From: Neobacillus sp. DY30
GTDB taxonomy: Bacteria; Bacillota; Bacilli; Bacillales; Cytobacillaceae
Assembly (NCBI RefSeq): GCF_030123065.1
Contig: NZ_CP126093.1
Span: 3,724,001-3,788,000 of the forward strand
DNA: 64,000 nucleotides
Direction: 5' to 3'
In this document: in pieces, positions 17,168 to 26,508 of the stretch
How the letters are laid out: each line of letters starts with the position of its first letter
How positions within the stretch are numbered: position 1 is the stretch's first letter
The notes under the pieces: model-generated
What the model saw: the letters and a program-made list of their open reading frames with translations, nothing else
Told to the model about the DNA's origin: nothing
The model's database searches: none
Program-made: the position numbers and the translations under genes

Positions 17168-18580
17168 GTGAAACGACATAGCTTTTTGTTATTGCTGCTC
17201 ATTGTGTTTGTCCTAACGGCATGCAGTAATGAAAAAGAAAGTGCGACAACCAAATCTGCCGGGACTCAAGACATAGAACAGGCAGATAAGCAGGCAAACG
17301 GGTTAGAAGAGATAAAGAAAATAAAATTAGAAGTTTCTGAGGACACTTTAATGAGCCTGCCTCCTGGGACTTTAATGGACGTTTTGTCATACGAAGAAGA
17401 TAGTAAGGATTTGGGCAATGATATCCCTAAAATGGACCCTGCTATTAAAAATCAATTGCCATCACAATTAGAGAAATTAACCAAAAACACAGATGATTTG
17501 GACACGATAAAAAAAGGACTACTTGCCCTGCTTGCAAGTCCCCACTATAAGCAGGTCATTGAAAAAAGCCATGCCTATCAACCAAAGTTTGAAGAACCAT
17601 ACCTGCCGGATCCTACTAGGTCCGAGGGTGGTGAGGAAGTAACAGCTGCAAAAAAGGCGATTATTCTACTGGATGCGAGTTCGAGCATGCTGCTACAGTC
17701 AGACGGCAGAGTAAAAATGGACATTGCTAAGGAAGCAGTTAAAAGCTTTGCGCAAACCATAGGGCAATCAAGCGAAGTTTCACTCGTTGTCTATGGTCAT
17801 AAAGGTTCGGAAAAAGATGAGGATATGTTTGAATCATGCTCAGCGATTGAGGAGCTATATCCAATTGGGAGCTACTCAAAAAAGGAATTTAATGCCGCGG
17901 TTGACTCAATTGAAAGTAAAGGTTGGACCCCGCTCGCAGGGGCCATTCAAAAAGCAGCAGAAATGAGCAGTAATTATCTAGAGGGAACAACCATTTATAT
18001 TGTCAGTGACGGAACTGAAACTTGTGAGGGAAATCCCATCCAAGCAAGCAGAGATTTAGCAGCAAAAAACAGCAGTAATTCTGTCAATATCATTGGCTTT
18101 GATGTCGATGGCGGTACAGAAGATCAATTGAAGGCTGTTGCCGAAGCAGGAAACGGCGAGTACTTTAAGGCTGATAGTCCTGAAGAATTAAAAAATACCA
18201 TCCAATCTGAATGGCTACCCTCCACACTTGATCTTGCTTGGGCCTTTACCATGGCTCCTGATGGCTGGGAGGTCGCCGAAGAGTATAAAATGGGAGAACA
18301 ATATCCATTACAGCTATGGACCATTGGAAGTCGCGAGTCACATCGTTTGAGAGATGCAATAATGATAATGGGTGAAAATAAATGGATTACAGATGAACAG
18401 CAAAACGAACTAAGAGATTGGGCAATGGAAAGAAGTGAAGCTATAAAAGAAGTCTATTATGTTATGTACAAGGAAAATCGAGAAAAAGCCGATGCAAAAA
18501 GTAAGGAAATTCGGCAACGAGTCGATGAATGGGTTGAAAAGATGAAGGTGTTGAAGCAAGAGCGCGGAGATATTTGGTAG
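17168..18580 (+). CDS. VWA-domain lipoprotein (YwmC/YwmD-like)
   Basis: A 470-aa secreted lipoprotein. Signal peptide MKRHSFLLLLLIVFVLTAC with lipobox LTAC and lipidated Cys19. A linker (20-160) precedes a von Willebrand A domain (about 162-345) with the metal-site motif DASSSM (Asp169, Ser171, Ser173), a GWTPLAGAI loop threonine and a VSDGTETC strand. The C-terminal 110 residues are helical and charged. VWA domains mediate metal-dependent protein contacts; the partner is unknown. GTG start with AGAGGAGG upstream. Followed by a strong terminator. Confidence 0.88.
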   Translation: MKRHSFLLLLLIVFVLTACSNEKESATTKSAGTQDIEQADKQANGLEEIKKIKLEVSEDTLMSLPPGTLMDVLSYEEDSKDLGNDIPKMDPAIKNQLPSQLEKLTKNTDDLDTIKKGLLALLASPHYKQVIEKSHAYQPKFEEPYLPDPTRSEGGEEVTAAKKAIILLDASSSMLLQSDGRVKMDIAKEAVKSFAQTIGQSSEVSLVVYGHKGSEKDEDMFESCSAIEELYPIGSYSKKEFNAAVDSIESKGWTPLAGAIQKAAEMSSNYLEGTTIYIVSDGTETCEGNPIQASRDLAAKNSSNSVNIIGFDVDGGTEDQLKAVAEAGNGEYFKADSPEELKNTIQSEWLPSTLDLAWAFTMAPDGWEVAEEYKMGEQYPLQLWTIGSRESHRLRDAIMIMGENKWITDEQQNELRDWAMERSEAIKEVYYVMYKENREKADAKSKEIRQRVDEWVEKMKVLKQERGDIW

Positions 18581-18604
18581 GTATCATAAATACGCAGTTT
18601 TAAT

Positions 18605-18637
18605 AAAAAAATCTTCCAAACTGGAAGATTTTTTTTC
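18605..18637. terminator. Bidirectional terminator
   Basis: AAAAAATCTTCCA/TGGAAGATTTTTT perfect stem with a 3-base loop between convergent genes. Confidence 0.9.
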
Positions 18638-18680
18638 TAATCTGTTATATAGAAATTTTATAAAGAATCGACTTCTATAT

Positions 18681-19307
18681 CTATGATTCTCTCTTACATT
18701 TTACCATTATAAAATTGATTGACGGTTTATTTATCATTTCCTTATTTGGCTCGTCTATTTCTGAAAACTCTACTAGTCTATATTCCCCGAAATCCTGTTG
18801 AATGGATTCCGAATCATAAAAATACATTTTTACGCCTTCCATTATTTCAAAATAGTCTTTATCCAACTGTTTGCCCTTACCAAACATTGGAGCTTTTTTA
18901 GAAACCGTTGTAAAAATCATAAATCCATTGGGCCTTAACTGATTATAGCAATCCCTAATAAACTTCTCTCTCTCCTGCTTATTCAATAAATGAATTAGTG
19001 CATGGGAAAAGATGCCATCATAGCGTTTATCGTCAAACGGCATATCACAAACGGGACCATGAAAGATAGGAATATGAAGTCCATTTTGCCTCGCTAAATC
19101 AATTGCAGTTTTTGAAATCTCAATACCTGTAACATTTATCCCATTGTCAATAAATACTTTTGCGTTCCTGCCATATCCAATCCCAGGTATCAGTATGTCC
19201 TTAACATTCCTTTCAAGGAAAAAGTCTTTTGTTAAGATTGCGGAGTCTGTAGGTTCAAATCCCCACATGGTTTGTTTTTCAATAAAGCTTGATTCCCAGA
19301 ATTCCAT
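18681..19307 (-). CDS. Class I SAM-dependent methyltransferase
   Basis: A 208-aa cytosolic methyltransferase. Motif I reads ILIPGIGYGRNAKVF (a proline-containing variant seen in TPMT/TehB-like enzymes), followed by VTGIEISKTAIDLA and the FSHALIHLL region. The substrate is unknown. The start ATG follows TAGAGG. Convergent with the VWA lipoprotein gene. Confidence 0.8.
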   Translation of the reverse strand: MEFWESSFIEKQTMWGFEPTDSAILTKDFFLERNVKDILIPGIGYGRNAKVFIDNGINVTGIEISKTAIDLARQNGLHIPIFHGPVCDMPFDDKRYDGIFSHALIHLLNKQEREKFIRDCYNQLRPNGFMIFTTVSKKAPMFGKGKQLDKDYFEIMEGVKMYFYDSESIQQDFGEYRLVEFSEIDEPNKEMINKPSINFIMVKCKRES

Positions 19308-19480
19308 TTTATCCTCTACCTCTTACTGATATTTTTTAATGAGTAGCTCTTTTTCTTATACTAACATGAAACAGGAGAATATTTGAGGAATTAATGGCGT
19401 TACCCGTTTTCCTTTTTTGTATATTATTAACAATTAGCTGAGATTTTAATAAATAGCATGAAACTAAGGAGGAAAATGGG

Positions 19481-19801
19481 GTGATTCGAATTAGAAGGCG
19501 TCCTTTAAAGAAACTAGCAAAAGAACAAAAATCACCTCCTAAGACGATATCACAGGAAATCCCTTTATCAAAGAAGCTTGAAGATAATTTAGTATTCTTC
19601 TCTTCTCTATTCCAGGAAAGTTCGGATGTGATATTCCGTTCTATTGCTGTAGGTAACATTGACGCCGCCATCATTTATATAGAAGGTTTAAGTGATACTC
19701 AAAAACTAAACGAGCAGGTTCTGAAAACCTTATTAGATAAAAATGAGTTTGATAATACGAATTTCCTTCTAGCAATAGAAAATCGATTACCAATTTGCTA
19801 A
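19481..19801 (+). pseudogene. Truncated GerA-family germination protein (N-terminal remnant)
   Basis: The 106 codons match only the N-terminus of GerA-type receptor A subunits: a basic leader, then SKKLEDNLVFFSSLFQESSD, IAVGNIDAAIIYIEGLSD and LNEQVLKTLL. Complete proteins are about 480-530 aa (compare the intact copy at 41332). After the stop the + strand shows no continuation, and a different remnant (TerC-like) lies on the opposite strand. A ribosome site AAGGAGG precedes the GTG, so a short product could still be made. Confidence 0.75.
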
Positions 19802-19814
19802 TCAGTAAAATCCA

Positions 19815-20022
19815 TTAAACTAGTGCTTTCTTTTGCTGTTCTTTTGGTAAAGACTTTACAAATGCAGACAACACTAACGCATTTTCAGCGGATAAGATAC
19901 ATTCTAGTACAAGCTAAGGAGAGTATTAACCCCAAGCTTTTGGTGATGTTAACATCTCCCCCCACATATGCCAATCTAATATTGCCGCATAGGTTGATAC
20001 AATACCTTCCCACATTCAGCAT
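19815..20022 (-). pseudogene. Decayed TerC/YkoY-family membrane protein fragment
   Basis: On the - strand, an ATG at 20022 with an AAAGGAGAA site opens a frame ending KSLGLILSLACT. A shift to the neighbouring frame gives LVLECILSAENALVLSAF followed by VKSLPKEQQKKAL. This matches the first conserved block of TerC/YkoY proteins (family pattern LEGLLSADNALVLAVMVKHLP, given here from memory). The rest of the gene is missing, as the DNA beyond is the gerA remnant. Frameshift plus truncation make it a pseudogene. Confidence 0.65.
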
Positions 20023-20184
20023 TTCTCCTTTAATTTTACAGTTTACCTTCATTATGCATTTCTTCATATTGTGCACCCAGATTTTTCAAAAAATTTTCTT
20101 TAAAATAGGAACATTTAATATGCTTTGTTATGGAAACAATAATTTAATACGTAGAATGACAATATCAAGAAGGAGGAAGATGAT

Positions 20185-21606
20185 TTGGAACATACGTGGC
20201 TTTCTCTTTTCCCTTTTATCATTGTTATTGCCATGTCCATCTGGTTAAAAAACATCTTACCTGGTCTAGTAGTTGGACTTGTGGTTGGTTCTCTGATCTT
20301 CACGTCGGATTTATTAGATGGAACGATTCAAAGTGTATCCTATATGGTCACCACCCTTTCGGATGAAACCAATATTAAAATTATTGGTTTTCTCTATTTG
20401 TTTGGCGGTCTCGTGGGAATGATGAACATTTCTGGAGGAATTAAAGGGTTTTCAGAGTGGGTTGGCACGAAGATAAAAAATGAACGCGGGCTGTTAGGAT
20501 TGATTTGGCTTACTCTCCCTTTTACCTTTATGATGCCGATGTTCCGAATCATGATGATTGGTCCTGTCGTCAAATCCCTTGCGAAAAAAATGAATGTTTC
20601 GAAGCAAAAAGTCGGACTGACCATGGATATTTCTACGGAATCCGTCATCGTCCTCTTACCAGTCGCAACTGCATTTGTAGGTTTTATGGTTTCTTTGGTG
20701 GAAGGCAGTATTCGAGATTTGGATTTTGGGATGTCTCCCTATGAAGTATTCTTACTAAGCATTCTGTTTAACTTTTTTGCGATTACCACGCTCATCATCG
20801 GATTGATCCAAACCTTTTGGAATCGTGGTAAGAACGATTCAAATGTAAAGGGTGTTCAAGAGCAGCAGGAAGAGGAAGAGCATGAGTTTCACCGAATTGG
20901 CATTAAGAAAGAATTGTCGATGGTAAAAGCACAGCCTTGGAACTTGATTGTTCCTGTATTTTTACTTTTAGGGTTATCACTGTTTTTGTTGTGGCAGGAT
21001 GGAAGAAGTAAAGGAGCAAAAACCGTATTCGATGCCTTTTCTATCGCAGATGCCACCTTTGTCATGCTTTTAGCCGTTTTTATCACACTGATGCTATCGT
21101 TCATTTTTTATATTATTAGAAAGCAACATCTTAGTGAACTATTGTATCATTTTTATGATGGCGGAAATCAAATGATGGAAGCGATAAGTCTGCTCGTGTT
21201 AATTTGGTCCTTAACCCTTTCCGCCGAGGATCTGGGTTTTTCTAACTTTATTAGTTCAACCTTAGGTTCATTTTTACCAGCTTGGTTAACTCCAGCGACC
21301 ATCTTCCTGCTCGGCTCTGTTGTGGGCTACTTTATTGGTTCCTCTTGGGGAACATGGGGATTGTTTATGCCATTAGGCGTTAGTTTGGCGGTCTCAACTG
21401 GTGCGTCCATCCCGTTAACCGTAGGTGCTGTATTTGCTAGTGGTGCCTTCGGAGCATTGGCCTCACCTTTAGGAGATACCACCATTACGACAGCTTCAAT
21501 TATGGACCTGCCGATTGTTGAGTATGCACGATATAAATTGAAGGTTTCTGTCATTGGAGGAATCATTTCGATCGTTTTCTATCTTGCGGCTGCCTTCTTT
21601 ATATAA
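20185..21606 (+). CDS. NhaC-family Na+/H+ antiporter
   Basis: A 473-aa membrane protein with 11-12 hydrophobic helices of the NhaC/ion-transporter superfamily. Conserved features include FGGLVGMM, the FMMPMFRIMMIGPVVKSLA loop, and a C-terminal SSWGTWGLFMPLG plus ASPLGDTTITTASI region. A charged cytoplasmic loop (EQQEEEEHEF) lies near residue 230. Likely exchanges sodium or a substrate for protons. TTG start 7 bases after GGAGG; an overlapping ATG is out of frame. Confidence 0.85.
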   Translation: MEHTWLSLFPFIIVIAMSIWLKNILPGLVVGLVVGSLIFTSDLLDGTIQSVSYMVTTLSDETNIKIIGFLYLFGGLVGMMNISGGIKGFSEWVGTKIKNERGLLGLIWLTLPFTFMMPMFRIMMIGPVVKSLAKKMNVSKQKVGLTMDISTESVIVLLPVATAFVGFMVSLVEGSIRDLDFGMSPYEVFLLSILFNFFAITTLIIGLIQTFWNRGKNDSNVKGVQEQQEEEEHEFHRIGIKKELSMVKAQPWNLIVPVFLLLGLSLFLLWQDGRSKGAKTVFDAFSIADATFVMLLAVFITLMLSFIFYIIRKQHLSELLYHFYDGGNQMMEAISLLVLIWSLTLSAEDLGFSNFISSTLGSFLPAWLTPATIFLLGSVVGYFIGSSWGTWGLFMPLGVSLAVSTGASIPLTVGAVFASGAFGALASPLGDTTITTASIMDLPIVEYARYKLKVSVIGGIISIVFYLAAAFFI

Positions 21607-21611
21607 CTTGT

Positions 21612-21650
21612 GAGATTTGTCCTTCATTTAGGCTCTTAAGGACAAATCTC
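21612..21650 (+). repeat. 13-bp inverted repeat after the antiporter gene
   Basis: GAGATTTGTCCTT and AAGGACAAATCTC form a perfect 13-bp stem without a T run. GGATTTGTCCTTCAT is repeated directly once more at about 21664. It may be an RNA-stabilising hairpin ahead of the true terminator at 21711. Confidence 0.55.
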
Positions 21651-21710
21651 AAATAGCTGCTCACGGATTTGTCCTTCATATCGAAAAGCATTCTTAACTG
21701 AAACAAAAAT

Positions 21711-21735
21711 AAAAAACCACTTATCGTGGTTTTTA
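21711..21735. terminator. Bidirectional terminator
   Basis: AAAAACCAC/GTGGTTTTT perfect stem with a 5-base loop. It ends both the antiporter (+) and the small gene at 21733 (-), whose stop lies in the stem. Confidence 0.85.
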
Positions 21736-21891
21736 GTCTTGCATTGCCCCTGCTTCTCGGGACGTCATTGCACCTTGACCTTGGCTTACATCCTTTTGTA
21801 TTTGTTGTTTTACCTTGTTTGGGTCTGTTCCGGCAAATTCTGGCTTCATAATCGAACCTATAGTCTTTTTAGCTTGTTGATTAGACTGCAT
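21733..21891 (-). CDS. Small hydrophilic Gln-rich protein (52 aa)
   Basis: Starts MQSNQQAKKTIGSIMKPEF and ends with a GAMTSREAGAMQD-type tail; low complexity (Gln, Lys, Ala), no hydrophobic segment. GGAGGAGG is 6 bases before the ATG and a terminator coincides with the stop, which strongly supports a real gene. The composition recalls small acid-soluble or other spore-associated proteins, but no family is recognised. Confidence 0.7.
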   Translation of the reverse strand: MQSNQQAKKTIGSIMKPEFAGTDPNKVKQQIQKDVSQGQGAMTSREAGAMQD

Positions 21892-21947
21892 CCTAGTCCT
21901 CCTCCAATATATTGTACTCTCTTATTATTTGCAGATCTCCAGTAAAA

Positions 21948-22637
21948 TTAATCTAACTGATCTTGAAATGGATCAATATATAAATTTCCTTTTGTGCCTA
22001 CGACAGCATACGAGATGTCTTTAACAGCAAGGTTCCTTTTTTTAAGCTCAGCCATTAACCATTCTTCATCGCAGGCATGTTTGGTTAAGTTTTCGTATAA
22101 GATTTTCCCATCATAAATCAGCTCTACGGGAGCAGTTTCCGCTTTTGGTAGTAAATTTAAATCCTGCTTGGTTGTATTTTGGTATTGTGGTTTTTTTAAA
22201 ACAGAGAGTGAACCATTTACTTCTAAAATAGCGCACTCCACCTCATCTATGTTGAAGATATCTTTTCCACGCAAAGCCTGTTTTAGGGAGTCTATTGAAT
22301 ATCCCATTCGTTCCATTGATTCTTCAAGAATTTTTCCTTTTTGAATTAACGTTGCAGGTTCTCCGGCAATCCATTTTCGAAAGCGGTGATTTCGTATCGC
22401 AACTAGATTCAGTAAAAAAACAATACTGCCCATAATACTAATAGAAATGATGAAATACAGGAATTTAACTTTAATATTGAAGGCTAGATTTCCTGCAATG
22501 GTCCCCATGGTAATTGAAGCGATATAAAGGTGATAGGTCCTTTGAGCAATTGTCTGTTTACCGAGCAGCTGAACAAATATCCATAATAAAATAAAAGAAA
22601 TAAAAGTTCGAAAGATAATTTCAACCGATTCTACCAT
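21948..22637 (-). CDS. DUF421/YetF-family membrane protein
   Basis: A 229-aa protein with three N-terminal membrane helices (about 3-85) and a cytosolic or extracytosolic DUF421 domain with the family motifs GEPATLIQKGKI, the ESMERMGYSIDSL stretch and EVNGSLSVLKKP. Role unknown; several YetF-like paralogues occur in Bacillus, some linked to sporulation. The ATG at 22637 is chosen because AAGGGAG lies 8 bases before it; the in-frame ATG at 22658 has no site. Confidence 0.85.
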   Translation of the reverse strand: MVESVEIIFRTFISFILLWIFVQLLGKQTIAQRTYHLYIASITMGTIAGNLAFNIKVKFLYFIISISIMGSIVFLLNLVAIRNHRFRKWIAGEPATLIQKGKILEESMERMGYSIDSLKQALRGKDIFNIDEVECAILEVNGSLSVLKKPQYQNTTKQDLNLLPKAETAPVELIYDGKILYENLTKHACDEEWLMAELKKRNLAVKDISYAVVGTKGNLYIDPFQDQLD

Positions 22638-22850
22638 CCTTTTTTCTCCCTTATTCATTATAAAGATCGTATGTCATAGTTTGTTCATAAGGCAAGGCCA
22701 TTATAATTTTTTATAAAAAAGAAGAGACCTTCCCTGATTGAGAGAATCGTTCCACTCGTCTTATCTTATCCCTATGAACTTTCAACTTTTTCCATTTTAT
22801 ACATCCATTGAAGTATTAAAAAGCCCAGTTGATTTAACTGAGCTATTGCT

Positions 22851-24101
22851 TTAGGGAATCTGTGGTAACGAAATAATAAATTCAGTCCCAATATCCTTTT
22901 CACTATTCACTTGTATTTTACCTTTGAAAGAACGGATAATTTGAAAACTCACCATCATTCCTAATCCTGTCCCGCTTTCCTTTAAGGAATAATACGGAGA
23001 ACCAAGCATATCTATTTGCTTTTTTGTCATTCCAATTCCTTCGTCCTTAATGATTATCTTTAAAAATCCATCATCGGTTGAAGAACATGTAGTCCAAACC
23101 GTTCCACCATTTGGCATCGACTCTATCGCATTTTTTAAAATATTTATCAAAGACTGGTTCAATTTTTAAGGATTAGCATAAATCCAGCAGTTATCTCGAA
23201 TATCCGTTTTAATCTCTACATTACGATAAAGGATGTAGCTTTGAATGATATTTACTACACGTTGGAGCTGAATACCTACATTGATTCTTTCGTTATCATT
23301 AATAGAAGGTTTTCCAAACGATAAAAAATCATTAATAATAGCATTGGCACGGTCTAATTCTTCCAGGGATATTTGGATATATTCCTTCTTTTTTTTAGGT
23401 AAATTAGGTTCGTTCAAAAGTTGTAGAAAACCACGAGTCGCTTGCATTGGATTTCTAATTTCATGAGCAAAAACACTTGTTAACTCTCCTATAACTCGTA
23501 ATTTTTCGGAGTTTTGCATTTCTAAACGCAGCTGGTGTATTTCCCTGATTGTCTCGATTAATAACGTGAAGCAAAACGTCACTAACACTGTAAAGATTAA
23601 ATGGATAAATGGAACAATGAGATTTTCTATGGAAAATCCTCTTAATATACCAAAACAAGTAATACCAATCAGACAGTAGTAAAAGGAAAGAGCCACAGCC
23701 ATTTTTACCCTCTTATCTTTTTTCAAACTTACAAACGATTTTTGAAAATACATTATAACAGGCATGGATAAAAGTAAGACCAGAACTGTATTATAAAAAC
23801 CTATATCCAAACCAAAAGAAAGTCGATAAAAGATGATAAGTGCTGATAGAAAGATTCCTGAAAAAAATCCTCCATATAACGCACCTAACAATAGAGGAAT
23901 AATTCTTAACTCCAAACGAGCATTTTCACCAAAAACCACTGGAAAGGACATACAAGCTATAATTGATAATCCCCATAACATGGTCATTATTACTTTTCTA
24001 TTTTTAACAGACATTACCCTTTCGGTAATGAATGTGTGGTAAATAAATATTGGTATTACCATAAACGTAAGCTGCAGCAAAAAATCCTTTATTATACTCA
24101 T
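22851..24101 (-). pseudogene. Sporulation-type histidine kinase interrupted by in-frame TAA
   Basis: One frame of 416 codons broken at codon 312 by TAA (23166-23168). Before the stop: five or six membrane helices resembling a 5TMR-type sensor (1-185) and a dimerisation/phosphoacceptor domain FAHEIRNPMQATRGFLQLL with His213, as in Bacillus Kin sporulation kinases. After the stop in the same frame: KLNQSLINILKNAIESM (N box), DEGIGM (G1) and GTGLGM (G2) of the ATPase domain. The expected codon is CAA (Gln). The two ORFs (23166-24101, 22851-23162) separate the phosphoacceptor from the kinase domain, so it is probably inactive. It would have been an orphan phosphorelay kinase. Confidence 0.85.
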
Positions 24102-24384
24102 CTTCGGTACCTTTCATATCTCTTCAATATGTGAATCCTGTACTATTCGTGTCACTATGTTTATAACATTTCAATTAAACATTACTATTTAATACATTAC
24201 ACATTGTTCGTTATTATTACCATAATTTGTCGAATGGTTTTTACATTTAATTTCAATGGAAATTTGCTATTTGCAAAAATCTATTACAGCAATGCATAGA
24301 ATTCCAACAAAAATAGCCTATCAAATTTTTATGCAATTTGATAGAAAGCAATTTTGTTCGTATTATCTATTTCGGTTCTATTTA

Positions 24385-25743
24385 TTACCGTGAATGTACT
24401 TTTTCACCTTGCACCCAAACTTCACGGATATTTTCTGGACGTACTAAATACATGAATTTTTGGAAAACGTCTTGTAAGTCTTCCTTTTCATCATAATTTG
24501 GTAATTTTGCCGTTGCTACTGTGGTATCAATAATTTGAACATCCCAGGCAAAGTTTTCGGCTAATCGGCCGATAGGAAGGCTTAAGCTTTCTCTCCCGCC
24601 AGCAGTTGCAAAATAAAACGCTTCACTAATGGTAATCCGTGAATTGGGTACACCGCGTTCCTCGGCTGGCAGTGAGGTATTTACTCCATCCTCTAACATC
24701 CTTGAGGAAATGACAGCTTGTCTGGCATTATCATAAAGGCTCGGTGAAAAACCGCCTGAGATGTCAGAGCCTAATCCAATTCCTAAGCCTTTTTGATGCA
24801 AATGAGCAATAGGAATGACGCTGTTTGCAAAATAGGCATTGGAGATTGGACAATGACAGACAGCAGTACCTGTTTCTGCAAATAAATCTGCGTCTTTATC
24901 ATTTAAGAAGTTGCAATGCGCCATTACCGACTTCTCACGTAATAGGCCAAAATCATGTAAAGCGAACGCGTCGTTCTTTTGGAATCGATCCTGTACATAT
25001 CTATGCTCCCAATCACTTTCACTGCAATGCGATTGTACTTATGTATCATACTTAGCCGCTAATTCGCCCAGACCCTTTAACGCTTCGTCCGTACAGCTTG
25101 GAATAAAGCGCGGAGTTACCACTGGATATACACCTTGTTTCGTTGTTTTGGCTAATTCGTTAACTGCTAAAATAAAATCCTCGGTATCCTTCAATGCCGT
25201 TTGCGTATCAGCGTCTCGGTAGATTTCTGAAGTTTGATCAGGATTATCCATCACGACCTTCCCGACTAAACCGCGCTGCCCTTTTTCTGCACAAATCTGA
25301 GCCAACAAAAAGCTTGCTTCTTTATGGACGGTAGCAAAATAAAGAGCAGTCGTGGTGCCATTTGCGAGCAGGATCCTTACCACATCTTGATACACCTTTT
25401 GAGCAAAATCAAGATTTGAAAATTTTGATTCTAACGGGAAGGTGTATGTGTTTAACCAATCATATAGCGGAATATCCAAGGCTGTCCCTGACTGTGCCCA
25501 TTGCGGTGCGTGCACATGTAAATCAACAAAACCAGGTAAAAAATATTGGCCTTCTTTTAAAAACTGCACTTTATCTTGATACGTTTCTAAAATCGTTTGA
25601 TATTCTAGATTTACTGGTGCTACTACTTTAGCGATCATTCCATTGTCATCGATACAGAAAAGATAATTTTTTAAAATATGAATTTATGCTGGTGACTTAC
25701 TAGTAAAAGCAGTACCTTTAAAGACCCTCGCATAGTTTTTCAT
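24385..25743 (-). pseudogene. guaD: Guanine deaminase interrupted by two in-frame TAA codons
   Basis: A 452-codon amidohydrolase frame from the ATG at 25743. TAA replaces codon 20 (25684-25686) and codon 235 (25039-25041; Tyr position in AKYDxYVQSHCSES). No indel is present. All metal-site motifs persist around the stops: DLHVHAPQW, QSHCSESDW, MAHCNFLND and LGSDISGG. The family deaminates guanine to xanthine. The parts could appear as ORFs 25039-25638 and 24385-24924, but each lacks half of the active site. Two independent stops make sequencing error less likely than for single-stop genes. Confidence 0.88.
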
Positions 25744-25980
25744 TCTATTCACCTTTTGGTCGTATTGTATTTTTACTATTTGATATTATAGGTTATCTAC
25801 TAAGGTAAGTCTATTTTCCAGGACCTTATTGATTGTTACCCAATTTAATCTCCCACCTACTTTTCGGGCAGAATTACTCTCACATAAGGTAAGATATGGT
25901 ATCATAATAATTATTAGTTAACTTTTCAGGTCATTTGGTTAACATTCTATTTATCGAACAGGTTGAAATGGGGGAATTTT

Positions 25981-26397
25981 ATGTTTAAGCTGAGAGGTCA
26001 TCATCTGTTTTGCCTTTTGGGCTATCGGGGTATGGGCTATTCCCCAGAATATGTGGAAAATATGACACGTCTGCACCAAACCTTGAGAGACAACCCAAAG
26101 ACGAGAATTCAAATTGTAAAGGGTCCCGATCAGTTGTGTGAAAAGTATCCAAACTCAGGCGTATACCACTGCCAAGATGACAATATCTATAGAAGAGACG
26201 CTGAAATTTTAGAGAAATTAGGGCTTAAAATAGGACAATATGTCATATGGGAGGATATTGAGTTGCTCATTCGAAAGTTTATCGTCCCTTCCGATATTCA
26301 AAATGTATGTAAAACTTGCTCATGGAGATCTTATGGAGTTTGCGAGGAAGGTATTCAAGAGATTCTTGAAGGAAAGGGCTTGAGGGAAGTTAATTAA
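25981..26397 (+). CDS. DUF1284 family protein (cysteine-rich)
   Basis: A 138-aa protein beginning FKLRGHHLFCLLGYRGMGYS, the DUF1284 signature, and ending with a cysteine cluster CKTCSWRSYGVCEEG that, with upstream cysteines, may bind an iron-sulfur cluster or zinc (inference). The start is the ATG at 25981 after GGGGGA; an in-frame TTG at 25963 overlaps no site. Function unknown. Confidence 0.8.
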   Translation: MFKLRGHHLFCLLGYRGMGYSPEYVENMTRLHQTLRDNPKTRIQIVKGPDQLCEKYPNSGVYHCQDDNIYRRDAEILEKLGLKIGQYVIWEDIELLIRKFIVPSDIQNVCKTCSWRSYGVCEEGIQEILEGKGLREVN

Positions 26398-26508
26398 TCT
26401 TCCCTCTTTCATATCCCCATATGGATCTTGTAATTAATTTCCAGAAAAGGTTCTATAATAAACGGACCATTTGCCATGTAAACACAAATTTAAGTTTATC
26501 CTACATTT

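Noticed and set aside
19823..20248. 141-aa + strand ORF
   Set aside because: No ribosome site and no family pattern; the opposite strand contains TerC-like blocks, so this is an antisense shadow.
14971..25743. Stop-codon recoding (pyrrolysine or suppressor)
   Set aside because: The stops are mixed TAG and TAA, many other genes end at the same codons, and no recoding elements are seen.
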